Source of the DNA: Adenanthera pavonina
Taxonomy: Eukaryota > Streptophyta > Magnoliopsida > Fabales > Fabaceae
DNA: 64,000 nucleotides
Reading direction: 5' to 3'
NCBI GenBank assembly: GCA_026686845.1
Contig: JAIVEN010000012.1
Coordinates: 3,226,501 to 3,290,500, forward strand
Program-made: the position numbers and the translations under genes
Shown: piece by piece, positions 42,403 to 55,541 of the stretch
Layout of the letters: each line of letters starts with the position of its first letter
How positions within the stretch are numbered: position 1 is the stretch's first letter
Notes under the pieces: model-generated
What the model was told of the DNA's origin: nothing
What the model saw: only the letters and a program-made list of their open reading frames with translations
Database searches by the model: none

Positions 42403-43295
42403 TATAAAATTAAGGTACTAAAAATATATTTTTTCCCATTAATTTTTGTAAAAAATTTCTTTTCTAAATTTTTGTTTGCCACCATCAAAAGAAATGATTC
42501 AAACAAAGTTTTTTTTTTCTTGTTTCCAGAATTTGTTATAAAAGATAAATTCACAAAACTGTTTTGCATAAAAACAGAAAATAGAATCAATCAAACAAGC
42601 TCATATACTTTGAAGATTGATCACTCTAACAACAGGTTTTTTTCTTTTTTTGCTCTTCTTATCACATAATTACAACAACAGTTTAACTGATGAATTAACA
42701 TTTATTATGTTTTCAAAAGGCCGGCAATTGAGCAGTTTTGTGCCTTAATCACGTTCTTCTCGTGTGTGTCAAAATCTTAATACCTATATACATGTTTTTT
42801 ATCTTTAAATTTTATTATGTCCAAAGGATTTATATATAAAGAAAAGTCTTAATTTATAAAGAAAATTTTTAGATCCGTAAAGAGAAAAAAATAATGTTTA
42901 CCAAGAAAATAATGCAAAAATATTTTTCTTAAATCATCCATGATATGTATGCACGCAAAAAAACAATTAAGATTTAAGAATTCCAACGTCTATTTTATTA
43001 TAATATAATTTATTGATTAAAGAAATTACAAAAACAAGCATTTTTACAAGAGCATCCATAACAAGGACTAAATGAGGAAGTAATAGAACTTGGTATTATT
43101 GGCCAAAAATAGTATAGGAAAATTGGTTACACGCCCCTTCAATGAGAAATGGAGGAGGAAAATTGTCACAAATATTAATCTCCATATTAACAATAGCTGA
43201 AATTGACTAAAAGAGTAAAGAAAGCTAAGAAAAGTAAACACGGCCCATCCGATCCTTCTTACTCATATTAATATATTTGGGCCTTCTTCTATTGT

Positions 43296-43377
43296 AACAT
43301 GGCCAACAACAGTTAGTGGGCTCAAAAAAAGCTTGAATCTTTAGGATAAACACGGCCAACAAAAGTTAGTGGGCTCA
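43296..43377 (+). repeat. 29-bp direct repeat
   Basis: AACATGGCCAACAACAGTTA.. at 43296-43324 recurs as AACACGGCCAACAAAAGTTA.. at 43349-43377, both ending GTGGGCTCA, separated by 24 bases beginning with A's. Confidence 0.75.
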
Positions 43378-43985
43378 TAAATTAGGTTGGAATTTTACTT
43401 TCAGGTCAACAAGGGTAACAACCACAACGTTCAGTTGTCAAAGCCAAAATACTATGAATAATAATTGATAACTTTGTGTATTGGATTAACTATTACTATA
43501 TTTACAACTTGCGAACAATACAATTGGCTATAAATTTTATGTTTTAGATTGATGTTGAATGCTATTTCATTAAAATCAACATTATTTATGTAGAAGCTAG
43601 CAGGTGTATTGACTATTTTAACTGCAATGTCAAAAGTTGAAACGAAAATCTGTATTTTCAGATAAATGAAGGGAGATCTCATTTCTTGTTTAGTTCCTTA
43701 AATAAATAGATAAAAAATAAAAACAAGGGAACAACAATTACTATTCACATGATGAGAAGGTTATTAAAAAGATAAAACCTGGGCCTTTTCCCCTAATAAA
43801 CAAATGCATGCTCCTTCCTATTTTCTATTTCAAGATTTAAAAGAGAAAAAAGAAACCCAATTGGGCTTCCATGTACTAAATACAAATATAATCATCAATA
43901 ACGTAGAACCATGTACTCAACTACTCTTTTAGTCATTTAATCTAAATACAGGAGTGGAAGTAACAATGATATTTTGAGCACTACA

Positions 43986-46900
43986 CTAAGGAATTTGAGC
44001 TATTTCCACCAAAATTTTGTGGAGGGATTGCGGTTTGGAGAAGAATGGACAGTGGTCACTGCCTTTGATTTTGAAGACTCCTTCTGGTGGGTTTTCCCTT
44101 ACTAGCTTCTCCTGAACATCTGGTGAAAGCGCATGATCATCCAGTGTCTGAATATAAAACCGCCGGCCCGAACCATATTTCTCCGGTGACAAAGACAGCT
44201 TCTCCATGATTGGACCAAGTGGGCTAGGTCTCATGGAAACCATGGCCAATGCAACATCCTAAAAAGCACCTAATGTCAAATTTTTATAATATGTATCTCA
44301 AGCAATTCTTGACGAGAATATGTATCGAAAGTTCACAAACTGAGAATAAGCCAATAATCGATAGACACGAGTATATTTGATGTGGATTCACTAAAATGTG
44401 TGTCATATTTAGGTGTCAATGATTGACTTGCTTTACAATATTTTTTGGACTTGTTATACATAAAAACTTATCAAGCACATTTGAGTATAATGACAAGGTT
44501 TGGTTGGAAACGAATGCCAGATGAAATACTGGCTGAAATTGTCACAGTAAATTGGATAGATTTTGTTCTACTTGCACAACTGTAATTTAAATCATGTTAT
44601 GAAGAATACTTTCACACTTAACTGAATTTCACATGCTAGAATTCAAGGGTTGCAAACTCAAAACTAAACACACATGAATGCTGGTATGTGAAAAGCTTGC
44701 CAAAATGAAGTTTAGATAAAAATAAGGTTGTTGTAACATAATTTGTATTAGGATTTTTTTTCTCTTTACAAAAATAAGTTAAAAAAATTGATTGAGGCAA
44801 AAGTAAATTTGTGAACTCAAAAATATCTTCTTCAATCAGTTGGCCAAACCTTGGTTTAGAGGTAAAAGTAAGTTTACAAAATGATGATTGAAAAGATGCC
44901 AAACATCATTATACACCCAAACCTCATTTTCAAACCCAAGTTTTATCCAACATGGGGAAGGTGAATGCTGTACAGCACTTGAGGTAAGGATGTAATCCCT
45001 ATCCCACTCAGAAGAAAAGATAAAAGACATGGATGCAGATGTGAAAAAGAAAGAAATTTACCTCATAAAAACATTTATTAACTGTCTGCATGGAAAACTA
45101 GAGTAGTTGTTTTAGTTATTCTTTTCTAGAAAATGCAATTAATTCTATGACATTTATAGGGAATAGAAAATAGAAAATGTGCCAATCTAAACTGATCATC
45201 AATGTTTCATGTATAGAATTGAAGGGTAGTAATTGATAAGTTATGGACAGAGCCCAATATCGTTTGACCACTCTATATACAAATGGCAACATTAGTACTC
45301 ATTTCATAAAGTAGTGGCAATAGTATTGTATTGTACAGATGTGAAAACCACCATATCAGTATTAACCTCTTTGTGGTTTGGTTCTTTAATGCTTTGTCCC
45401 TCCAATGGTTTAAAATATGCCACCTTTCCTCAATGTGGTCTATTTTGTTAGCAGAATTCAACTTGAATTATTTTCCTTCACATGTTAAAATTTTGACAAA
45501 CTTCAACGCATGGAAGGACAACTATTTACCATTTGTGCTATGTTCAGTTCAATGGTTTGATGGTTTGGTGTATGAAAGGCTTGGAATGGAAATCCTTGTT
45601 TCTCTTGTTTGGAACAACTAGAACATGCTATGTATAAAACTAGGCTCAGGAGTATTGTGGCCTTTTTCCCTTTATTTATTTCCATTCCTCTTCTATTTCT
45701 ATCCTACCAAACATCATTTAGAGAAGTACTATTTTTCCTCTCTTATGCATATTAAACATATTTTTTAATACTTATTTCCATTCCATACCCCTTTTCATTC
45801 CTTTAAAAATTTTCCCCAGCCTAACAATTGTAACCTTGGTTAGCACTTTGCTTACTTACGATTTGACTAAACTATACTTAGCCTTTTGACCAAAAATAAG
45901 TACATATACACTTAGCCTTTGTGGTTTCCATAAGTGTTCTGCGCATTTTATTATCATTTTTGACAGTAAATAACCCAAGACAGCAATCCGTTGACAGAGC
46001 ATTCCATAGGGAGGCTAAGTAGCACTTTAAACTGCAGGGGAACAAAGTGTAAACAACCTAATAGACAAGGGGATTATTTGAAATAAGCCAAAATGGAAAA
46101 ACCAAAGTCCTTCAGTTCCAAGATTTGATTATTTATGCAAGAAATGTTAGCAACGAGTTAAATTGAAACATTGAAGTGTAGCAACCAAACAACTACCATG
46201 AAAAAGTTAGAAACAGACTTAAATCCTGCATACCTTTGTTGGGGATTGGTTAAAATATAACCCCTTCATCAGCTCTTTCTCAAACATGAATCCTGTTGGG
46301 GGCTTTTCTTTTCCATTCCCATGGATCAAAAACTTTGATTCTTGCATAAATCGTTCAGCAGATCCAAGCTGCAATGCAATTATCTTGTGAGAATAATTAT
46401 CAAATCTGTCAAGTAAAAAACAAAACAATTTAAAATAAAGAAAAATAGCTCTTCCATCAGGAATAAAAATATACAAAGAATTTTCAGTTTGCTTCTTCTA
46501 AATGTGGTCTTTTTGGATCTACGTGAAGTAACATTAATTCAACACTCTGGTTATTCAGCCATGGTGAATGGAGTTGACTATGTGGCTTTTAAAGCAATAT
46601 ATGTTCATTCTTTTGTTTTCATTTCCCGGAAACAATTTTCATTTTTGGTTTCAATATTTCTAATAACGTATTTGGTTACATATTTCCTCGAATTTTTTAT
46701 TTCAATTATGAGCAAGCACTCTTTGTTTAGAAGCATAGTCAGATTACAAAACTTCCTGTCTTCTTTCAGTGTGAAACTGTCGGAAACATCTTGCTGTCTG
46801 TAAAAATTCCAAAAAGGCGGACTCTTGTTTACTAAGAAATGAGAAGGGCAAAAGTAATTGAAACATGGTTTCCTCTACAATTTGTTTCCAATGAGAATAG

Positions 46901-49253
46901 AACAGAAAACCACGAAAATAAACAAATTCTACAATTCACAAGAAGGGTGGTTCTCACATTAAAATCTATCTGTAGAATTTAAGTTCTAGAAACATAAATA
47001 GTCATATAATAAATTTCAAGCAACATATTAGAAAATGAAGTAGCGTGTAATGTTTAAGATCTTAGGGAATAAAGGTTAACATTAGCAACTAGGAAAGAGA
47101 AAATTTAGTTGGCATACACATCATGGAGATGTTTCAGGATTCATTCATCGTACTTGAATTATAAAAAGTTCAATCAGGAACATATGCAAGTGAAGATTGA
47201 CTAGATACCTGATCAGAAAAAACATCAAATGGCTTTTGACCATCAGTCACCATTGTAGCACAAAGGAAAATTGCCTTTGAGATCTTCTGTGAATAGTGTT
47301 CCATCGCGTAAGAAATGCAAGCACCACCAATGCTATGACCAACAAGAATAACCTGCAAAACCCCCATTTTCAAGAAATAAAACAGGTTGCAGGACACTAA
47401 TCAAGTTGCATAAATTTTTAGAAGGTCATATGAAGTTTCTAACCTTTTCATCCTCAGGAATGTTTTCAAGATAATCAGCTAAAGGTTTTGAATACTCTGC
47501 CAATGTAGTAACCTTGCTGATATCTGTGAGATCAATTCCAGAACCTGTGAGATCAAATGCAACAGGAAGTAATCCTGCTTCCTCAAGAAGGGCTACAGTC
47601 TTGTACCAACACCAAGCTCCAAAACCTTCTCCATGGACTAACACAAACTTCTTTACTTTTATGTTCTCCAGCAATTCTGGATCCTGTAGAGGATATGATA
47701 TAAGAGATTATGTTGCAATCTAATTGAAGATATGGGGATGAAAGCAACTCTTAGAAAGGCAGATCATCACAATAATTTCAAGAACCATAAGCTGACCAGA
47801 GATCTAGAATATTAAATGAAAATTGAAGGGGAAAGAAAATTATAACATGCTCAATCAAAGGACTATAACTGCGTTGTAATATCTATATAATTTAGGAGGT
47901 GTGGCTAAGTTTGTTAATCAATGAGCAAAAACACAGTCAAAGCATAGATGTAGAGATGAAGGACCAGACTCACGAAAGATTCTTTACGCGTTTGCTATCG
48001 GTTTTAAAAGAGAAATTTTTTATAAGAACCAATCATGTAGTCCTAAGCTTAAAAATTCCACTTGTTATATTTTTATTAAAGAACCTGATCACAATAACAA
48101 AAACTAAACCTAACTTTTCTTAGGAGATGAATCATTTTCTTTTCCAGCACCCATGGATATGTAGATTCTGTTACCAAATATATGTGCTACAAAAACACTA
48201 AAATATATGCATAATAGAACGAATTATTCAGCATCATATCACAAGGAAAGTCAGTGATATTAAATCAGGCAAAACTATGCACCATCATCTCAGATCGTGA
48301 TTATTTGTTGAGATTGCTCAACAAAGTCTGGCACTAAATATTTAAGTCAGAATCTGCCCCTAACACAACTGTGTCTGCCTTCCCTATACACAGGAAAGAT
48401 TGGCTAAAAATTTTCCGATAATGGTTCACAATTATTGGAGTTCTAAATATATAATACACAAAATATGTCAGCCATTGCTCTCAGCACCTTCAATATGAGT
48501 AAACGCTATATTATATAACAAGGATTTTGTGAGAAGCTGATACGAACACTACCGTTACAAATACAAAATCCAAGTATGTCAGATCCAATAGCATGCAAAG
48601 GGACGATTGTGTGAAACTATTAGTGTTGCTTGTGTAGCCAACATCGGTCAGTTATAAATTACATCGGCTTTAAGTTGCACAATGAATCAACCCTCATACT
48701 CTTTTTTTTTTTGGCCAGAAATCCTCATACTTTTCCAACGCACCTTTTAAGCCTGAAAAGAAAGAACAAGAAAAAGTCCTCTTACTTTTTTCTGTGTACA
48801 CTTTTTCAGACTTAGATTGGACCGTTGACTAAATTGCATCTTCTAGTAGCTAGTATCTTCCACCACTCTATATACCCATAAACTAAAATTCCTTAATCAT
48901 GACGACCCACTTTTTCCCACCGATCAAATAATTCAAAAAAATTTTAAAAAAATAAAACTCGCAATAATCCACAAATCATACTCAAACTACCAATCTGGTC
49001 CCCTCACCTGTTTATTATTGGAGAGCGAATCCGGCAGATTGCGTCTTCGAGAGCTTGTGGATCCAATCCTTCGCGACATCGACCCTTCAAACCTCTGAGA
49101 CAATTGATGCTGTTGAAGTGCCATAGACAGTGCTTGGCGATGCAAATACTCTTCCTCAGCTAACAGCTTCCTCTGTGATCGATTCATTCTCTTGCTTTTC
49201 GATCCCACATCTTTGGAATCCTTCTTCATCATGCAAATAAACCGATTACCCAT
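43986..49253 (-). CDS. Methylesterase-like alpha/beta hydrolase (MES11-15 group), five exons
   Basis: Predicted 345-residue alpha/beta hydrolase of the plant MES family, which cleaves methyl esters of hormones such as auxin, jasmonate or salicylate. Exons on the minus strand: 49253-49008, 47683-47444, 47352-47209, 46368-46234, 44258-43986; GT..AG throughout, all phase 0. Exon 1 gives a basic, Ser/Arg/Gln-rich N-terminus beginning MGNRF, typical of the MES11-15 group. An ATG three codons upstream (49262) is possible, but MGN is the family start. Core: VHGEGFGAWCWYK (about 99-111), LTGSGID, nucleophile elbow LVGHSIGGACISYA with Ser169, TLDDHALS with Asp296, KGSDHCPFFSKPQ with His324. The triad is therefore present, unlike members with GHDxGG that are called inactive. 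No stop or frameshift. The substrate cannot be told. Intron 1 carries a poly(A) micro-insertion. Confidence 0.92.
48689..48731 (-). repeat. Micro-insertion in MES-like intron 1 (about 20 bp, 12-bp TSD)
   Basis: AACCCTCATACT (48689-48700) and AATCCTCATACT (48720-48731), one mismatch, flank a T-run followed by GGCCAGA. On the minus strand this is TCTGGCC followed by A's, i.e. a poly(A) tail in minus orientation. Confidence 0.65.
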
Positions 49254-51001
49254 GTTTACCAAAAACCTATTCTCTTCAAACCAGGAGTGTTTTTGCAGCG
49301 AAATCGAAAGCTAAGAGGGTGAAGACCTTGAAAGCTTGTGAGGAAGCGAAGGAACTGAGAGCATTGCCTTTCTTCTACAGGTGGAACTGCTCAGAATCTT
49401 TCTTTGCGCTTTGTCTTTTTCTTGGCTGGTCTAAGGACTGAGGGAGTTGTTGAAGAAAAAATGGGAAAAATGAGAGAGAAGTCGTTGGCCATAAATGCAA
49501 AAATAAATTGGAATTTTGCGAATATACAACTCAAAACCCAACTGATTTTAGTGATATTAAATGCTTCTCACTTCTCCCCACGGCGCTGTACGCTCTTAAT
49601 ATCCCTATCGTTTTCAACTACTCGGAACAACCGTAATCATTTTCCCTCTTCGGCCTTCGATATTTTTTTTTGGGTTTACTTTTACACCCAGTTTTGATTT
49701 CAATGAAACGGCTGTTAGGTCCGAGGTTAAGTAAACTAGACAACGCGTAGCCTATTGGCTTAGTGCCATAATGTTCTTTGAATGAAGGGAAGTCTCAAGT
49801 CTAATTAATTATTTTGGTCTTTGATAGGAAGAATACCATTGGGGCCGGAGCTTAAAAGGACTATCAATGTTGTCTAGAATTTTAAAATAATAAATAACAA
49901 TATAATTAGAAAATTAGTCATTAATGATCAGCAATGGAGCTCAATTTATCTAAATTTTTCTATTAAATAGAAAGAAAAATACTTTTTCCATTTGTTTTTA
50001 ACTGATACTTTAAAAAAAAATTATTTTCATTTATTTGTCACTCTTAAATTCTAATACAATATTAATTATTATATATCTAATTATATCATTATTCATTCTT
50101 TTAAAAGCCCAAAATATTATTAATGACTTTTTTTATCTATCTATTTATTGAATGACATATTAGAAAACTTAAAAAAAATTTTAACATGTTAATTACACTT
50201 CTTAATATGTATGTTAAAATTATAATGACACATAAAAAGAAATGAAAGGAATATATACCTATTTTATATATAATTTAAATTTGTAGTGTTCTTTGTTATT
50301 CATAAGACCTACAATTTATTTCATATTTCCAATATTTTATACTTGTATTTTATGATTTTAAACACAATAATAAAAATTTTTATACTTGTTTTTTAGTATT
50401 TTACACCAATGGAATTTGAGTATAATTTTTTAGAATTTTGAGATTTTTTGACAATTATTTTTGTATTTTAGAATTTTTTTTTTTGTGATTTTTCCAAATA
50501 AAAAAGACTTATATATATTGGGGGAGAATTAATAGAAGAATCACGCAATGAACTTATTTAAAATGAGGAATTTTGAGAGAAAATGACACAAGATTAGTAG
50601 AAAATAACATAAGATGGGCGAAATATGGTCCCTCTCTCTAATTAAGTTCCTTATGTGGTCCTTATAATTGATTGTCCTTATATATTATTTGTGAGTTAAT
50701 TTGTTTATCATAATGTAATTATGTATTTAAAAAATATGAAATATATAAGTGAATATGTGAATGTGAAGTTTATTTTTTATATACTAATCATTTTATTTTT
50801 CCTTTATGTATTGTTTTTATAATTCTAAAGTATACATATTTGTCTTAAACTTTTAAGCCATATACAAATATCTCCCTCAATTTAAAAACCAAAAAGCTTG
50901 CCTCCCTTAAGACTACATTTATACTGTATAAAAGCAAAACAGCTTGTCACTAAACATTCATTATTCACCTGACATGTCACTTTTTTTTAATGCGATGCTT
51001 C

Positions 51002-51053
<52 letters not shown>

Positions 51054-51183
51054 GAGTGTTTTTTTTTAATTGAAATTTGAATTTAAATAAATACGTCGTG
51101 CGTATATGCAAGGGGATTTTTCTAATTTATATTAATTTTTATTATTTTCTTTTTTTAGTTGATAATATTTTCTTTTACATATA
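49254..51183. other. MES-like upstream region and AT-rich intergenic DNA
   Basis: About 49254-49450 is the likely promoter and leader of the minus-strand methylesterase-like gene. I see no clear TATA box. The remainder is AT-rich with a CT microsatellite at 51005-51048 and no gene. Confidence 0.5.
51005..51048. repeat. (CT)22 microsatellite
   Basis: Uninterrupted CT dinucleotides over 44 bases. Confidence 0.95.
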
Positions 51184-51476
51184 CTTCCTCCGGTCTAAAA
51201 TATAAGAAATTTTCTAGAACTTTTCTTTAGTACATAGTATAAAGTGTTATGTAATATTTAGTAGTAGGTTACCTTTTTTGCCCCGAACCCTATTCATTGA
51301 TGATCAGTCTCGTAATTTGTAATAAAAAATGTGAAAATAACTTTAATTATTGGTAATTAATAAGGGTAAAATGGGATATTGATTTTTTTTTTTTGAGAAA
51401 TTTAAGAGTGTAATCATATTTCCTTAATATGTGTGAAATAGTTAGAAATTTCTTATATTTTGGATCTGAGGGACTA
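51182..51476. mobile_element. Stowaway (Tc1/mariner-type) MITE, 291 bp
   Basis: Element 51184-51474 between TA dinucleotides. Left end CTTCCTCCGGTCTAAAATAT; right end in reverse complement GTCCCTCAGATCCAAAATAT; both continue AAGAAATTT. CTCCCTCCG-type ends and a TA target are the Stowaway hallmark. Confidence 0.88.
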
Positions 51477-51485
51477 TGTTGTTAA

Positions 51486-52082
51486 TGTTAAAAACAGTAT
51501 TTGAAAACAACCGATGCCCAGAAACGTATGATAACACACTGTCCTTAAGATGTTATTCGCCCCCACTAGGTTTGTTGCAGGGATCCGACAAATCACCCCT
51601 AGGAGTTATTCTAAGCACCAAAGATATTTGATAGCAACTTCAGATACCTTGAAACACAGAACGAAATGGAGAGATTGTAAGCAAGAGAAGAGAATGTGTG
51701 TGTGTCTTTTAGTCTTTGGTCTAATCCTTTTATAATAGTGGAAAACATAAAATTGAAATGTTGTTAATGAACATGTTCATTTCTGAACATTGTATTTGAA
51801 ACGTTATGGTCAAATTAAAACAGAATATCAAATGACATATTGTTTCAGAATGTACCATTTTAAAATGTTGTTATTTGAAATTCTATTTCTGAAAAAAAAA
51901 TTATTAATTAAAAACTAAAATCATTGCTAAGTGTTTTAAATATTAAATAAATAATATTTAAATCCACTTAATATTTTTTCCTCAATAATTATTTTTTAAT
52001 ATACTTTGTCTTCTCTCTCTTATATAATAAGTCTTACTCACATCCAATGTGAGACTTTAGTTTTTTCAAACTATCTCTAACA
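51486..52082 (-). repeat. Copia 3' LTR (597 bp)
   Basis: Runs from TGTTAAAAAC to CTCTAACA on the plus strand. Its last 38 bases are repeated as the 5' LTR stump at 54629-54666. Confidence 0.88.
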
Positions 52083-52599
52083 ATCCCCCACTTAGTTTGA
52101 AAAACTAATTGTTCTCTCTAAACATAAGAATATGCACTTGAACCTGTTAATAGTATAAGTACTTCAAAGTATTAACAAGTAGATAGTTGCTTAACTGCAT
52201 TGAACCACAACTTTAGTGTTAGTACCGAAAATACCACACACATAATCTTATATTGATTTCATTCTGCATAGACTTCCCGCACTTTTATGGCCATGTGCTC
52301 ATCCTAGGCTTTTCATGAACATTTCAAGAATTACCCCTGAATTCTTGTAAAAAGCGGCACCACTTCTTATGTTCATATAGGTGGATTTTCATTAAGCCTT
52401 AATTGCTCAGGCTTCCTTGAATCCATTAAGAGTTTAACTCACCCTAAACACTTAAATTCTTCTTATATGCACTAGTCACGGAATGATTAAATGTCTACTC
52501 TAGTGCTAAGTCAATTATCAATAACTTGTTATTACCCATTTAACCTTTAAACCAGATTTGGTCTAATTAAAGGTTGGGTTTCCATTACTGGTGACTGAT

Positions 52600-54626
52600 G
52601 TTTACGGGGTTCAATCTCATTCCTCTTGATGTTTTGTTAACCAATTCTTTATTGAGTCATTTTGTAAAAGGATCAGTCAAGTTTTCACTTGTTTTTACAT
52701 ATTGAATTGTAATTACTCCATCAGAAATTAATTGCCTCACATATTCATATTCATGCCTTAGGCTTATATGTCTAGATTTACCATTGTAAATTTTGTTAAA
52801 TGCCCTATACATTGTAGCCTCACTATCACAATGTAAAGAGATGGCTGACATCGGTTGTGGCCACAGCTTTATTTCCAATAATAAATTCCCCAACCACTCT
52901 CCCTCTTTACATGCAGATGCTAAGGCAATAAATTCTGATTCCATCGTAGAATGACTTATACAGGTCTGTTTCTTTGATGCCCAGGAGATTGCTCCTCCTA
53001 CCAGGGTAAATATCCACTCTGAAGTTGACTTACTATCACCTGCACTAGTTATCCAACTAGCATCCGTGTAACCTTCCAAAACTACTGGAAATTTATTGTA
53101 AAGCAGTCCTAGATTAATTGTTTTCTTTAGATATCCTAGGACCCTTGTAATTCCTTTCTAGTGTTCTGTTCCTGGATTACTAGTATATCTAGAAAGTCTG
53201 CATACTGCAAAAGCTATATCAGGTCTAGTACAATGCATTGCATACATCAAACTCCCAATAGCACTAGCATATTCTAGTTGAACCACTGATTTATTATTAT
53301 TTTCTGTTAAATGGTGTGATGAATCAAAGGGGGTATTTGCCTCTTTTATATTTAAATGTTGAAACTTGTTCAAAATTTTACTAACATTGTGAGATTGATC
53401 TAGAGAAAAACCTCCACTATGCCTTTTAACTTTGATCCCTAAAATAATATCCACTTCTCCAAGATCTTTCATCCTAAATTGTGAGGATAAAAACTTTTTA
53501 GTCTCATTTATTGCAACCATACTATTTCCAAAGATAAACATGTCATCTACATATAAACAAATAATAACTCTATACTCACCAGTGGACTTTAGATAAACAC
53601 ACTTATCTGCATTTAAAACCATGAGACAACACGACATAATCAAACTTTTCATGCCATTGCTTAGGAGCCTATTTTAAACCATACAAAGATCTAGTTAATT
53701 TGTAAACTTTCTTATCATTTCCAGGAAGTACAAAGCCTTCTGGTTGTTCCATATAAATTTCTTCTTCAAATTGACCATTTAAAAATGATGTTTTAACATC
53801 CATTTGATGCACAAACAAATTATTAATAGATGCTAAAGCAAATAAAAATCTAATAGAAGTAACTCTAGCAACTGATGCATATGTATCAAAATAATCAATT
53901 CCTTTTTTTTTGTTTAAAACCTTTAGCAACCAACTTAACTTTAAATGTTTGAATAGAGCCATTAGTATTATATTTCCGTCTAAAAACATATTTGCAACCA
54001 ATAGGTTTTGACCCTTCAGGCAAATCAACTAATTCCCAAGTTTTATTAGACAACAATGAATCCATTTTATCATTTATAGCTTCTTTCTAGAAACTTGAGT
54101 CTCTAGGCATCAATGCTTCTGTATATGTTTTAGGATCTTCTTCAATACTTAAAAAAATAGGAATTTATCTTAACACTGATTCTCTATCACCTTCAACTAA
54201 AAAGACAGAATTTTCTGCACTTAAATATTTTCCTATCCTTGCTCTCTGACTTCTTTTAGGTTCAAATTCACAATGAGGTTCTACTAATTCATTTCTTACA
54301 GATGTAAACTCTTCATGATCTTTATTTTGAAACGAATTAGTTTGTACTTGATCAGAAATAAATTTTCCTTCAAAAAATTCAATATCTCGTGATTCAACAA
54401 TTACATTAGAATCAATATCTAAGAGTCTATAAGCTTTTGAATTTTCTGCATATCCTACAAATATACTTTTCAAAGCTCTTGGTCCTAATTTAGTTTTTTT
54501 ATGTTCTGAAATTTTGTAAAATGCAAGACATCCTCAAACTCTTAAATAATTTAAATTCGGTTTTTTACTTTTCTATAACTCATAAGGAGTGCATTTTATA
54601 GATTTTGAAATAGCAGTTAATAAAGC
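52600..54626 (-). pseudogene. Copia pol remnant: integrase C-terminus, RT, RNase H
   Basis: Minus strand. The integrase C-terminal part (about 54610-54165: CTPYEL, LGPRALKSIFVGYAENSKAY) is followed by a linker with a stop. RT is at 54028-53158 in two or three frames (FDTYASVARVTSIRFLFALA, HQMDVKTSFLN, EIYMEQPEGFV, LTRSLYGLK; then YVDDMFIFG, MHCTRPDIAFAV). RNase H is at 53079-52657 ([49 protein letters not shown]), where a TGA replaces the Gly codon expected after TK. Frameshifts occur near 53660 and 53100. Confidence 0.9.
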
Positions 54627-55507
54627 CTCAATATGAGACTTTAATTCTTTCAAACTATCTCTGAAAGTTAACTTATAAATATTTCTCAGTTTTGGGCCAA
54701 AAAAAAACCATACAAAAGATCTCTGGGATACATTAACACTTAGTGCAACACAAGTGGAGACAGAGACTGCGGCCGACTAAAAACTAAAAGTGGAGACAAA
54801 CACAAACGCATAAAATCCGGAGACAGTTTTCGTTTTGAACGCGCATACCTTAGTGGGTTGGGCTATGTGCTTTTCAGCAAAGATGCATAACTGTTTTCTT
54901 TTTCTGGTGTATCAAATAGGCCTGAGGCCCATTAAAACAATTTTATTACCTTTCTTTTGTATAAAACAAAGATTTTTTTTTTAATTTCATTTACAAAGTT
55001 TGGACATAGATATAATAAAATTTTGGAAGAGTTACATTGGTTCAAAATATAAAAATAAAATGTAAAAGTTTGATGTAATAAATAAAATATTCTAATAATA
55101 CCTCCCATTAATTTGGAAAAAATTATATCCGAACCAACCGCCTTCATTTTTTTTCTCTGTTTTTTCAAAGTTTTTCCCACCTAAATAAAACTTGGCAGCA
55201 GCACAATGCGTTTTTATCTTCATCAAACCAGCATTGGACGCCATTCAAGGACGTAGTGTTTGAAAGTGAAGTTTAATTATCAATGTCTGGATAATGTCTT
55301 ATGTTCGGATAGCCTATTTCCAATCATGCGCTAGCTGCAACTTGAGTTTCTTTTACTACCAACCTTGACCTTGCTGTGTTTTGACTTTTAATACACAAAC
55401 ACACACAACAATGAATATATGTAAGCCAGCACGTATTAGAATGAGGTGTTTTTTTGGACACATTTCATGCCACCCGTCCGTTCCATTTTTTCATATCCCC
55501 AGCCAAA

Positions 55508-55541
55508 TGCCACATCATTATTTTTTTTTTGCCACATCATT
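55508..55541 (-). repeat. Micro-insertion of poly(T) with 12-bp TSD
   Basis: TGCCACATCATT at 55508-55519 and 55530-55541, perfect, flanks only ATTTTTTTTT. On the minus strand this is a bare poly(A) tail with one following base. Confidence 0.65.

Larger units (their letters stand above)
41093..43985. other. AT-rich intergenic DNA
   Basis: No gene seen. 41205-41470 is G/T- and A-rich low-complexity DNA. It contains the inverted repeat at 42004-42402 and a 29-bp repeat at 43296-43377. Short frames show no family features. Confidence 0.55.
51481..54671 (-). mobile_element. Collapsed Copia retrotransposon, 3.2 kb, TSD GTTAA
   Basis: Element 51486-54666 on the minus strand with a perfect 5-bp duplication GTTAA at 51481-51485 and 54667-54671. 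The 3' LTR is 51486-52082 (597 bp, TGTTAAAAAC ... CTCTAACA on plus). The polypurine tract (GTGGGGGAT on minus) is at 52083-52094. Of the 5' LTR only the first 38 bp remain (54629-54666, CAATATGAG...CAAACTATCTCTGAAA), matching 52045-52082. They join directly to the middle of integrase. The rest of the 5' LTR, primer site, gag, protease and the catalytic integrase core are missing. It belongs to a different Copia lineage from the Sireviruses (no UBN2 Sirevirus gag or extra ORF to compare; RT box YVDDMFIFG). Confidence 0.92.

Noticed and set aside
45240..45621. Open frame of 96 codons inside the methylesterase intron 4
   Set aside because: No family resemblance, no splice support, and it lies in the intron of a well-supported gene.
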